Positions 52,418 to 60,394 of a stretch of DNA of 64,000 nt are shown piece by piece. A model generated the notes under the pieces. The model was not told the origin of the DNA. It worked only from the letters and a program-made list of their open reading frames with translations, and ran no database searches. The stretch spans positions 62,001-126,000 of the forward strand of contig LADT01000086.1 of assembly GCA_000961765.1 (NCBI GenBank), written 5' to 3'. Positions within the stretch are counted from its first letter, which is position 1. Each line of letters begins with the position of its first letter. Origin of the DNA: Clostridiaceae bacterium BRH_c20a. GTDB taxonomy: Bacteria > Bacillota > Peptococcia > Peptococcales > BICA1-8. A program made the translations under genes and the position numbers.

Positions 52418-52485
52418 ATTATAATAGCGCACATATCTTAACCAATACTTATGAAATATTTAATAATTTATTAAATATTTGTTAC
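52418..52485 (-). promoter_or_regulatory. Third 11-bp repeat array with -10 box, driving the candidate sRNA
   Basis: Plus-strand pentamers CTTAA, CTTAT, TTTAA, ATTAA, GTTAC begin at 52437, 52448, 52459, 52470 and 52481, exactly 11 bp apart; 13 bp then TATAAT (52423-52418) follow on the minus strand. The array abuts the response regulator stop codon. Confidence 0.75.
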
Positions 52486-52488
52486 AAA

Positions 52489-53193
52489 TCACATATTACA
52501 AAATTTATACCCTACTCCCCATACAGTTTGCAAGTATTTCGGCTTAGCCGGATCCTTTTCTATCTTTTCTCTGATTCTCCTCACAAACACGGTAATTGTT
52601 CCAGTATCACCGATAAGGTCCTCATCCCACAGTTGATTATACAATTGCTCCCTAGTAAAAACCTGACCTGGGTTTCTCACCAGGAAGCAAAGTAAATCAA
52701 ATTCTTTAGGGGTAAAATTAATAATTTTCCCCTGCAGCTTTACCTCGTAATTTGCACAGTTTATTTCTAAACCTCCCATACATAAGTACCAATCTTTTTT
52801 TTCACATTTGTTGAGAGGCCTGTTTACTACCCGCCTTATTAAGGCTTTAACCCTTAGTGATAATTCAATAGGGCTAAAAGGTTTAGTTAAGTAATCATCG
52901 GCTCCCATGTTGAAACCTACACTTTTATCGACTATATCACTCTTGGCAGATAACATAATAATTGGAACATTACTACTTTGCCTAATAGTTTTACACACTT
53001 CAAAACCATCAATTTCCGGAAGCATAACGTCAAGAATAATTAAGGCAGGATCTTCATTACTGAAAACATCAAGTGCCCTTTCCCCATTAGCAGCATAAAG
53101 AAAATTATAACCTTCTTTTATCAAAATTTGCTGTACTATTTTCTTAATACCTTCTTCATCATCCACTAGCAAAATCTTTAAAGGTTTACCCAT
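52489..53193 (-). CDS. OmpR-family response regulator (ResD-like)
   Basis: 234 residues from MGKPLKILLVDDEEG, with GGTGGTGGGAG upstream; it overlaps the kinase stop by 8 bases. Receiver: DD near the start, phospho-acceptor in ALIILDVMLPEIDG, Lys in YLTKPFSPIEL. The C-terminal OmpR winged helix runs FTPKEFDLLCFLVRNPGQVFTREQLYNQLWDE to YLQTVWGVGYKF. OmpR-family dimers bind direct repeats spaced 10-11 bp, matching the three nearby arrays. It is the likely activator of the hao/nap operon, the haem operon and the small RNA. Confidence 0.93.
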   Translation of the reverse strand: MGKPLKILLVDDEEGIKKIVQQILIKEGYNFLYAANGERALDVFSNEDPALIILDVMLPEIDGFEVCKTIRQSSNVPIIMLSAKSDIVDKSVGFNMGADDYLTKPFSPIELSLRVKALIRRVVNRPLNKCEKKDWYLCMGGLEINCANYEVKLQGKIINFTPKEFDLLCFLVRNPGQVFTREQLYNQLWDEDLIGDTGTITVFVRRIREKIEKDPAKPKYLQTVWGVGYKFCNM

Positions 53194-54862
53194 TTCTCCC
53201 ACCACCATTTTTTATTTTGGGCAATTCAGGAATACCCACTTTAAATACACTGCCTCTGTCGATCCTGCTTTCTACCGTAATCCACCCACCATGCATCTCT
53301 ACCAATTCTTTTGCTAAAGCAAGCCCCAATCCAGTTCCACTGTATTTTCTCGAATTTGAACTGTCTGATTGGGTAAAGCGTTCAAAAATTATTTTTTGTT
53401 CATCCTCCCGAATGCCAATACCTGTATCGCTGATGGTAATAATTACTTCTTTATCATTCTTTTCATAAGCTACAGAAATTATAATCCTGCCGCCCTTATC
53501 AGTAAATTTGACGGCATTACTCGCTAAATTTTCTACTACCCTGCGTATTTTTTCCGGATCTGCTTTAATCAGAGGAACATCCGGTAAAAAACATGTATGA
53601 AATATAATTCCCTTTTGCTTAGCAAGTGGCAAAATAACTCCTTCGACCGAACCAATGACATCAGTCAAATCTACAGTATCTATTTTAATTTCATTTCTTC
53701 CAGCCTCAATTTTTGCCAGATCTAAGATATTATTTATTAGTCTTAATAAATTTTCACTATTCTTTCTTATTTCCTCCAAGTTTTGTATTTCTATTGTTCT
53801 TTCTTCGGGCATATCTGTTAATAGCAGCTCTGTAAAAGCCATTATTGAGGTTAGGGGGGTCCGAAGTTCGTGACTCATTATAGCTAGAAACTCAGATTTA
53901 TAACGGTTAGCCTCTTTTAATTGGAAGTTGACATTTTCTAATTCCTGCTGTTTATTTTTTAATACTTCATTGGCCTTTTCTAATTCATATGTGCGCTTAT
54001 CAACTTTTAATTCTAAATTGTAATATAAGTCCCGCAGCTGGCTAGCCATAACCTGAAAGTGGGTGGCTAACTGCTCAATTTCCCCTTCTGCTCTAATATT
54101 AGTAAAATCAACATTAAGATTGCCTGCACCTACTTGCCCCATAGCCTTTTCAAGATCGCTTAGTGGCTGCACAACTAACCGGTTAACCAATATGTAGATG
54201 CTGCCAATACTTGCTCCAATTAAAAGCAGAAAAAACCCTGAGTATCTAAGAACATTAGCTGATAAATTTGCCACAAAAAGGTCCATGGGCATAATCAAGC
54301 TTATTGCACCTCCAAGGCTACCTTCCAGATAACCTTCTTTGGGATAGCCAGCAACATCTAGTTCTCCTACTGGGCCCCCATGACAAGGAAGACAAGATTC
54401 TTCAACTTTTAATGGTATTATATATCTAAAAACCCTCTTATCATCTATCTCACTTTCAGCCCAATATTCCTGGAGATTGGGATTTGCTTTAAACTTTTGT
54501 AATACTTCAATCTCAAAATCATCCGGTGCATTTTGCATATCCCGGTATATAAGGCGAGTTTGCTTGATACTATAATTGGTCATTTCAGCAAAAATTTTAC
54601 TTATACCCATACCAACAGCCGCAGGATTAAGATGTTTAAACTCAAAGCCCCCTTGGGAATCACAATTGATTTTGTTTTGATTTTGGGCTATAAATTCTCT
54701 AGTGGCAATCAATTCCTTAGTTATAACCTGGGCCTTCTCCCTCATCTCCATCATAGCCTGACGCTTTTGCTGGTTAATATCCCACATAAAATTTATCGAA
54801 ACAATTAATATCATAACAACTGTAATCGCCCACATAAACCTATACGTTAAGCTTCTAACCAA
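53186..54862 (-). CDS. Sensor histidine kinase with a haem-c-binding (DUF3365-like) sensor domain
   Basis: About 558 residues; I start at TTG after GGGGGTTTC. Order: TM1; extracytoplasmic domain of ~165 residues with a single haem site ESCLPCHGG and the RYIIPLKV strand typical of DUF3365/Tll0287-like sensors; TM2 (SGFFLLLIGASIGSIYILVNRL); HAMP; coiled coil; HisKA (FLAIMSHELRTPLTSI); HATPase with NAVKFTD, DTGIGI and GTGLGLALAKELV. The covalent haem could sense redox state, NO or O2. Encoded upstream of its response regulator and beside the genes for haem supply and haem-c proteins. Confidence 0.9.
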   Translation of the reverse strand: MVRSLTYRFMWAITVVMILIVSINFMWDINQQKRQAMMEMREKAQVITKELIATREFIAQNQNKINCDSQGGFEFKHLNPAAVGMGISKIFAEMTNYSIKQTRLIYRDMQNAPDDFEIEVLQKFKANPNLQEYWAESEIDDKRVFRYIIPLKVEESCLPCHGGPVGELDVAGYPKEGYLEGSLGGAISLIMPMDLFVANLSANVLRYSGFFLLLIGASIGSIYILVNRLVVQPLSDLEKAMGQVGAGNLNVDFTNIRAEGEIEQLATHFQVMASQLRDLYYNLELKVDKRTYELEKANEVLKNKQQELENVNFQLKEANRYKSEFLAIMSHELRTPLTSIMAFTELLLTDMPEERTIEIQNLEEIRKNSENLLRLINNILDLAKIEAGRNEIKIDTVDLTDVIGSVEGVILPLAKQKGIIFHTCFLPDVPLIKADPEKIRRVVENLASNAVKFTDKGGRIIISVAYEKNDKEVIITISDTGIGIREDEQKIIFERFTQSDSSNSRKYSGTGLGLALAKELVEMHGGWITVESRIDRGSVFKVGIPELPKIKNGGGRNG

Positions 54863-55047
54863 GGAGAAACCCCCATTTAACATATATTTGTTTATTTATA
54901 TAATAACAAATTTTTATTAACTTTAGCAATTAATGTAATTATATTAATAAATTGTTAACATTTAAGAAATAACTGCCCCATTCCCTAATATTTATAATGT
55001 TATCAGAAAATAAAGTGTACTGATTGTTTGTGTTTGTAGCTCCACGC

Positions 55048-55072
55048 AAAAAGCCGGCCTTAGGCCGACTTA
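55048..55072 (-). terminator. Intrinsic terminator after the Fe-S membrane protein pair
   Basis: AAGTCGGCC / GGCCGGCTT stem with a 3-nt loop, then TTTTTG on the minus strand, overlapping the gene end at 55070. Confidence 0.75.
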
Positions 55073-55816
55073 TGGTGTGATCTTTTCCTGAAGAGCATTT
55101 TTAATTGCAGAAAATTCAATTCCTTCCTTCAGACAAAAGTCTTTGATATTTGTAAGAGGGTGCGGCATTTTTCCACCTAAAGCTTGTTCAATTTCGTCTT
55201 TACTAACACCCCAGTCTAAGACCTCCTGAAAAGTGGTGTTCCCCTTAACAACCTTCTCATCATTTTCTTTTGCATGTTCTACAGGTGTTCCGGTATTTTT
55301 TGTTAAATCTGAGTTTATATTTTCTCCATTAAACTCAATGGTGTGCTCCTCAAGGAATTTTAGCTGGTCTTCTGTTAAATTACCTTGAGCTTTTAAAATA
55401 TCAACTGCCGGAGCTAGTAAGTATGTATCATCTTCTAAAATATAAGGCGCTCCGGTGTAAAGAGCTACAAACATCTTGACGGACCCATTACCTACTTCAA
55501 AGCCCTGCTCTTTAAGGTTTTCATAACGGGCTTCCAGGTCCTTATTTTTAAAGAGTGCTAAATTTTCTACATCGTTCAAGCCAAATCCTATTCCCAATTC
55601 CTCTAAAGGTACATTAAAGAGGTTGCTTACCTCACCTAAGGTATATGAGCCACGAATATCAGCCGGGTTGTAACTGCCGGCATACTCTCCGCTAGTAAAC
55701 TTAACAGGAGTTTTTGAAGATGTAGTATTCCAAAGATTAAGGGCTATGGTTGAGCCTATTCCAGCAAAAAAGAAAACTAAAATTATAATTCCCATTGTCC
55801 AGGGTTTTATCTTCAT
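55070..55816 (-). CDS. Membrane-anchored companion protein of the NapH-like Fe-S protein
   Basis: 248 residues: one N-terminal helix (about 8-27), then extracytoplasmic helical modules. Two segments, ADIRGSYTLGEVSNLFNVPLEELGIGFGL and KGNTTFQEVLDWGVSKDEIEQALGG, share a G-x-(Y/T)-T-(L/F)-x-E-V pattern, as in modules found with NapH-like and DUF4405 membrane proteins. It overlaps the Fe-S gene by 4 nt, so the two are probably a complex. Function unknown. Confidence 0.6.
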   Translation of the reverse strand: MKIKPWTMGIIILVFFFAGIGSTIALNLWNTTSSKTPVKFTSGEYAGSYNPADIRGSYTLGEVSNLFNVPLEELGIGFGLNDVENLALFKNKDLEARYENLKEQGFEVGNGSVKMFVALYTGAPYILEDDTYLLAPAVDILKAQGNLTEDQLKFLEEHTIEFNGENINSDLTKNTGTPVEHAKENDEKVVKGNTTFQEVLDWGVSKDEIEQALGGKMPHPLTNIKDFCLKEGIEFSAIKNALQEKITP

Positions 55817-56649
55817 ATACTAACCCCTCCTTTAGTAGTAGTCATTTCTACAGTATTTGCCACAGGGCATACTTGATCTGAGGTACAGCTCATACAGCTA
55901 ATACACTGGTGATTTTTTACTACGCCACTTGCTGAAACACTTATATTCATAGGACAAGCCCGGTCACAGGCACTACAAGAAATACAAGTTGAGGTCTCCC
56001 TTTTAATTTTAAACACTCTAAACAGGTTAGTAAGACCTAAAACAGCACCATAAGGGCAGGCATATTTACACCAAGGTCTTTCTACAAATATAGAAGCCAC
56101 AATAGTCAAAGCAAGAATAAATAATGAGGTAACCGCAACTTCACTGGTCCAAAAATTAAATAAGGCAAAGTAAGGATCATACTCCTGGAAAACCAGCTTT
56201 CCGGAAATCCCGATTACATATAAGACCCACACCAAAATTATGTAGCGTAAATATCTCAAATATTTATCAGCCATTTCGGGAATAAACTTATTAAATCTTT
56301 TACCAAATAGCTTTTGGCCAATCTTGCCTAACCACTCCTGGAATGTGCCTAAAGGACAGACCCAACCGCAAAAAACCGGCCCAAACAATACCGCCATTGC
56401 AAAAACTATAAACATTAAAACAAAGGATGATTGATGTATTTTCTGAACGAATGTTCCAACAGTGGTAAACTGATAAATAGATACTATCCCGCCAAAAGGA
56501 CATAAGGCATGCAAAGATGCAGACGAAAGGAATCCGATACCCCCTTTACCCATTTCAACCAAGTTTTTGTTTACTGAGATCATAAGTATTAAGGCAAAGA
56601 AAAACAGTTGGGTAAAGAAACGGGGCAAATTAAATCTTTTTTTGCTCAT
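55813..56649 (-). CDS. NapH/NosR-like membrane Fe-S protein
   Basis: 278 residues. Five or six membrane helices, two CxxxCP loops (CGWVCPLG and CKYACPYG) and two [4Fe-4S] sites (CISCSACDRACP and CISCMSCTSDQVCP). Such proteins move electrons from quinol to extracytoplasmic enzymes. Unlike the NapGH fusion it has no NapG part. Its partner is the anchored protein downstream. The terminal electron acceptor is not encoded nearby. Confidence 0.8.
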   Translation of the reverse strand: MSKKRFNLPRFFTQLFFFALILMISVNKNLVEMGKGGIGFLSSASLHALCPFGGIVSIYQFTTVGTFVQKIHQSSFVLMFIVFAMAVLFGPVFCGWVCPLGTFQEWLGKIGQKLFGKRFNKFIPEMADKYLRYLRYIILVWVLYVIGISGKLVFQEYDPYFALFNFWTSEVAVTSLFILALTIVASIFVERPWCKYACPYGAVLGLTNLFRVFKIKRETSTCISCSACDRACPMNISVSASGVVKNHQCISCMSCTSDQVCPVANTVEMTTTKGGVSI

Positions 56650-56810
56650 TAATATTCCACTCCTATTCTCTATTAATATGTCAAAAAACCCTTCACTCTT
56701 TTCTTAGATTTATTATAGAGAATTACTTTGAAGGAAATTTCAGGGGAAAGTCAAGAAATTATCAAGAAATCCATGCTTATTAATTTTCCTCAAGGCATGA
56801 ATTACAGTAC

Positions 56811-56839
56811 AAAAAAAAACTAAGCTATTAAGCTCAGTT
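56811..56839 (-). terminator. Intrinsic terminator after the ferredoxin gene
   Basis: AACTGAGCT / AGCTTAGTT (one G-T pair) with a 4-nt loop and a TTTTTTTTT run on the minus strand. Confidence 0.8.
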
Positions 56840-56878
56840 AAGGTATAAAGCTGCCTCCAAATTTGAGACTGCCCAATC

Positions 56879-57079
56879 TTAATATATTAAAAAAGGAAAA
56901 TGCATTTTCAGACAGGATACCGGGCATTCAATTTCACAACAACCACAATACCAGCATTCCTCATATTGCAAATAAGGTTTATTATCTTCTCCCATCCGCA
57001 GGCAATTCAATGGACATAAATCTACACAAATTCCACAACCTATACACTCATCTGATACCTCTATTATATAAGAGCTCAT
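56879..57079 (-). CDS. 2[4Fe-4S] ferredoxin, AprB-like partner
   Basis: 66 residues with CIGCGICVDLCP and CWYCGCCEIECP, the second motif with an extra Cys typical of AprB-type ferredoxins. It overlaps the flavoprotein gene by 4 nt and so is almost certainly its electron-transfer subunit. Confidence 0.87.
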   Translation of the reverse strand: MSSYIIEVSDECIGCGICVDLCPLNCLRMGEDNKPYLQYEECWYCGCCEIECPVSCLKMHFPFLIY

Positions 57080-58752
57080 TCGCCATCACCCCTTTGAATT
57101 TCCCTTAGATAAATATCAGTTTCGGGGTAGGTTTGACCAACTTGTAAATCGATATGCTTTAACCAATTAACATCATCAGTATCCGGGTAATCACTCCGCC
57201 TGTGAATACATCCCCATCTGCTCTCTTTTCTTGTTAAAGAAGAAATTGCAGACATCTGAGCACAATCAAGTATATATCCTATTTCTAATACCTTACTAAG
57301 TTCATGAAAATTTTTTGCCAATACTTGATAAGGCAACTGTTCACGCAATTCATAAATTAAACTTAAGCCTTTTTTCAAGGAAGACGAATTTTTGGGTGAA
57401 AGTAAGTATTCGTTTATTATTCTTCGCAACTTATATTCAAAGGTCGTGGGTTGAATAGTATTATTTTTAGTTAAATTGAGCAGGCTGCCAAGGTGGCTAA
57501 GCTCAGCATCAAACTCCCAATGGATGTCTTTATGATTTTCGGGGAAATTTCCATTATTACAGTACTCTATAGCACTTTCTCCTGCTATTTTCCCATAAAC
57601 AAAGGCTCCTGTTAAGTGCTGCATGGGTACTGAGCTGACATCACCTGCTGCAAAAAGACCTTTAATATTTGTATGTGATTGTTCATTTATTACTATTCCT
57701 GATATACCGTGTCCACCACACAGTTGGGCTTCAGTAAGATTAAGCTCAATGAGATCACGTCCAAATTTAATGTCTTTTAATTCCCAGTATCTGCGCTGCA
57801 TAGGTCTTTCTGTACTAAATAAAATATTCTCAATTTCCATAATTTTTTCTTTAGATAGATGATCAGTTTTTAAAAACAAAGGCCCTTTTCTATTTTCTAA
57901 TGCTTCGACAATTAAAAAAATTGATAAGTTATTTTTATCAACGATTACCTCACCACTACCATTAACTACCTCTCCGCCTCTGGTAAGGACAATATAAATC
58001 AAAGGTATGTTTAAATCCTTAACAAGGGCATATTTTAGAGTAAATTCCATGCCTGTGATTTTTGCTCCTGCTCTATAGGCTAGAGCAAAACCATCCCCTG
58101 CATTACCAGGAAAATCAAAGGTGCCATATAAATAACCGGTATTTGGCAATCCAAATCTTGATGCTGAACCATTAGCGAGAATAACACATTTGGCCTTACA
58201 ACAAACGACTTGGCCATTATTAATATTTAAGCCAACCGCACCTAGAATTTTACCATTTTTTACAATTAACTTGGTTCCCATTGTTTTGTTCAGAACATCT
58301 ATCTTGGCTTCTCTAATTTTCTTTTCCATAATTGGTTTTAAATCCGGTTCATCCATTCCCACACAAAACTTCCCACTGGTATCAACTTGCATAATATTAT
58401 AATTACCGTCTTCATTTTTTGGAAAGAATACACCCCAGCTTTCCAGCGTTTTTAGAAGTTCAAAACTTTTAATCGCTAGAGTATAATTTGGAAAATAGTC
58501 CATTATACCCCAGCACTTTTTCTTCACCGTTTCCAGATATTCTTCGGGTGTTGAAATACCAGGAATCACAGCAACATTGAGCGCATCCATACCCATGGTT
58601 ACAGAGCCACTTCTCTTAATATGTCCTTTTTCCATTATACAGACATTCAAATTAGGAGCAGCGTCTTTAATACAAATAGCAGCCATCGAACCGGCACAAC
58701 CGCCTCCGATGATCAATACATCTGTATTAATTATTACTTGCTGTAGTTTCAA
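57076..58752 (-). CDS. AprA/FrdA-like FAD-dependent oxidoreductase
   Basis: 558 residues. FAD site TDVLIIGGGCAGSMAAICIK followed by HIKRSGSVTMGMDALN, the AprA-like variant of the fumarate reductase family; capping domain and a C-terminal LSHLGSLLNLTKNN helical part end with WGCIHRRSDYPDTDD. True APS reductase is longer and co-located with sat; neither sat nor dsr genes are seen here. Position beside a dicarboxylate-type TRAP transporter suggests oxidation or reduction of an organic acid. It follows the YesN-type regulator by 0-1 nt. Confidence 0.75.
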   Translation of the reverse strand: MKLQQVIINTDVLIIGGGCAGSMAAICIKDAAPNLNVCIMEKGHIKRSGSVTMGMDALNVAVIPGISTPEEYLETVKKKCWGIMDYFPNYTLAIKSFELLKTLESWGVFFPKNEDGNYNIMQVDTSGKFCVGMDEPDLKPIMEKKIREAKIDVLNKTMGTKLIVKNGKILGAVGLNINNGQVVCCKAKCVILANGSASRFGLPNTGYLYGTFDFPGNAGDGFALAYRAGAKITGMEFTLKYALVKDLNIPLIYIVLTRGGEVVNGSGEVIVDKNNLSIFLIVEALENRKGPLFLKTDHLSKEKIMEIENILFSTERPMQRRYWELKDIKFGRDLIELNLTEAQLCGGHGISGIVINEQSHTNIKGLFAAGDVSSVPMQHLTGAFVYGKIAGESAIEYCNNGNFPENHKDIHWEFDAELSHLGSLLNLTKNNTIQPTTFEYKLRRIINEYLLSPKNSSSLKKGLSLIYELREQLPYQVLAKNFHELSKVLEIGYILDCAQMSAISSLTRKESRWGCIHRRSDYPDTDDVNWLKHIDLQVGQTYPETDIYLREIQRGDGE

Positions 58753-59547
58753 CTAGACCGCCCCTTTCCCCATTGAACGGTAATTTGTTGGTGTAATGCC
58801 TTCAAGCTTTTTAAAGGTATTGGAAAAATGATGAATATTAGTAAAGCCAACTTCCTCTGCAATAATTTTCAATGGTTTTTTTTGTTGATTTATTAGAAGA
58901 AATTTTGCTTTTTCAATTCTAGCTTCAAGAATAAAATTACTTAAAGCTACACCTGTAGTAGATTTAAATAAGCGACTTAAATAGCTGGTATTTATATGAA
59001 CTAGGGAAGCTAATATTTCTAATGTAAGGTCCTTTTCTAAATTATCCATGATATAGTTAACAATCTTGGAAATACGATTATCTTTAAATAGCTCATCATT
59101 CTTTTTATATTCTAATGTGTCTTCATTTAAGTCAAATAGTTTTGCCCTTTGATTAACCTGCAGCGGTTTTACTTTTAATCTAATATGTCTTTTAACCTTT
59201 TCAATTGCACTTATTAATTCTTTCTCCTCAACAGGTTTTAATAAATAATCAAAAACTCTATTTTTAATTGCTTGCTGTGAATATTCAAATAACCCAAAAG
59301 CGGTTAAAATTATTATTTCCACCTGTGGGTTATCCCTTTTAATACATTCTGTAGCTTTTAGACCATCTAATATTCCCATACGAATATCCATAGTGATAAT
59401 ATTAGGCTGTAAAGCTTGATTTAACTCTACCGCCTGCAGGCCATTGGAAGCTTCCCCCACTACTTCTATTCCTAAATCATTACTTTTAAAAAAATGTTTA
59501 AGGGCTTCTCTTTCAATTATTTCATCATCAACAATCAAAAGCTTCAT
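58753..59547 (-). CDS. YesN/AraC-type response regulator
   Basis: 264 residues: receiver (LLIVDDEIIERE, phospho-Asp in NIITMDIRMG, FDYLLKPVEE) and a C-terminal AraC pair of HTHs (LEILASLVHINTSYLSRLFKSTTG and KIIAEEVGFTNIHHFSNTFKKLEGITP). It lies between its kinase and the AprA-like gene and probably controls the TRAP/oxidoreductase genes in response to an organic acid. Confidence 0.92.
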   Translation of the reverse strand: MKLLIVDDEIIEREALKHFFKSNDLGIEVVGEASNGLQAVELNQALQPNIITMDIRMGILDGLKATECIKRDNPQVEIIILTAFGLFEYSQQAIKNRVFDYLLKPVEEKELISAIEKVKRHIRLKVKPLQVNQRAKLFDLNEDTLEYKKNDELFKDNRISKIVNYIMDNLEKDLTLEILASLVHINTSYLSRLFKSTTGVALSNFILEARIEKAKFLLINQQKKPLKIIAEEVGFTNIHHFSNTFKKLEGITPTNYRSMGKGAV

Positions 59548-59558
59548 AATTAATCACC

Positions 59559-60272
59559 CTATTTATTAAACCAGAATGAGGGAATAAATTTATCTTCCCC
59601 ATCAGATTTAAATGGTAAAATAATTGTAACCTCTGTACCAACTTTAAATTGGGATATAATGTTCAACTCAAAGTTATCTCCATAATAAAAGTGGAGTCGC
59701 TTTTTTATATTTTTTATTCCTGTTCCCATCGAAGCAGATTTTTCAGCATAATGTTTTAAGCTATTATTTTCAACTTCAATTCCTATTCCATCATCAATAA
59801 CCTTCAGAACTACATTATTATCCTCTAGCCTGCCGTAAATAGTAATAGCCCCGCCACCTTTAGGTTCTAATCCATGTTTTATCGCATTATCAACTAAAGG
59901 CTGCAAGGCTAATGTGGGAACTAGACAGCTTAATATATTTTGAGAAATGTCCAGCTTGTATTTTAACTGTTCTCCATAGCGGCTTTGTTGGATGAAGAGG
60001 TAGTTTTTGGTATACTGTACTTCATCCCGAAGTCTGACTAATTCCTTCTTTTCCATAGCATAGCGCAAGAGTTTTGATAGAGCATAAACAACTTCCAAGG
60101 ATTCCTGGCTTTTACCTAAGTAAATCAGACGGGCAACTAAATTTAAGGTATTAAAGAGGAAATGGGGTTTGATTTGGTTTTCTAGGCTTTTAATTTCTGT
60201 CTGCGCTAATAAAAATTCCAGATTTTCAATTTTTTCTTGAAGTCTTTCTATTTCAGTTCCTCTTGTCTGCAT
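59559..60272 (-). CDS. LytS/YesM-type soluble histidine kinase
   Basis: About 237 residues from MQTRGTEIERLQ; the longer track start lacks a ribosome site. A short coiled coil leads to the HisK domain IKPHFLFNTLNLV (His in PHF) and HATPase (LQPLVDNAIKHGLEPKG, VIDDGIGIE, GTGIKNIKKRL). There is no membrane segment or sensor domain, so the signal must come from a partner, perhaps the TRAP binding protein or a cytoplasmic ligand. Twelve nt upstream of its regulator. Confidence 0.87.
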   Translation of the reverse strand: MQTRGTEIERLQEKIENLEFLLAQTEIKSLENQIKPHFLFNTLNLVARLIYLGKSQESLEVVYALSKLLRYAMEKKELVRLRDEVQYTKNYLFIQQSRYGEQLKYKLDISQNILSCLVPTLALQPLVDNAIKHGLEPKGGGAITIYGRLEDNNVVLKVIDDGIGIEVENNSLKHYAEKSASMGTGIKNIKKRLHFYYGDNFELNIISQFKVGTEVTIILPFKSDGEDKFIPSFWFNK

Positions 60273-60358
60273 AGTACACCGTCCTAATGCTACTGTGCTA
60301 AAAAGCACATATTATTTTATTCTATAAACAATAAAGAAATCCTTTATTGTTAGTAACA

Positions 60359-60384
60359 GGCCCTGCAGATTAATCTGCAGGGCC
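60359..60384 (-). terminator. Hairpin after dctP
   Basis: Perfect palindrome GGCCCTGCAGAT / ATCTGCAGGGCC with almost no loop. The T-tract after it is poor, so it may attenuate rather than fully stop transcription into the two-component genes. Confidence 0.65.
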
Positions 60385-60394
60385 CTGCTTAGTA

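Noticed and set aside
52380-52424. 14-codon plus-strand ORF (MKKGHLIIKILLLL) behind AGGAGG
   Set aside because: Spacing to ATG is only 3 nt and no plus-strand promoter is seen; the AGGAGG is better read as the complement of the sRNA's anti-SD run.
54918-54967. Fourth regulator array upstream of the histidine kinase
   Set aside because: ATTAA/GTTAA/TTTAA words occur, but spacings are 13, 14, 11 and 7 bp and the -10 distance does not match; AT-rich chance is likely.
57076-58752. Genuine APS reductase (sulfate respiration)
   Set aside because: No sat, dsr or qmo genes nearby and the protein is shorter than AprA; called AprA-like only.
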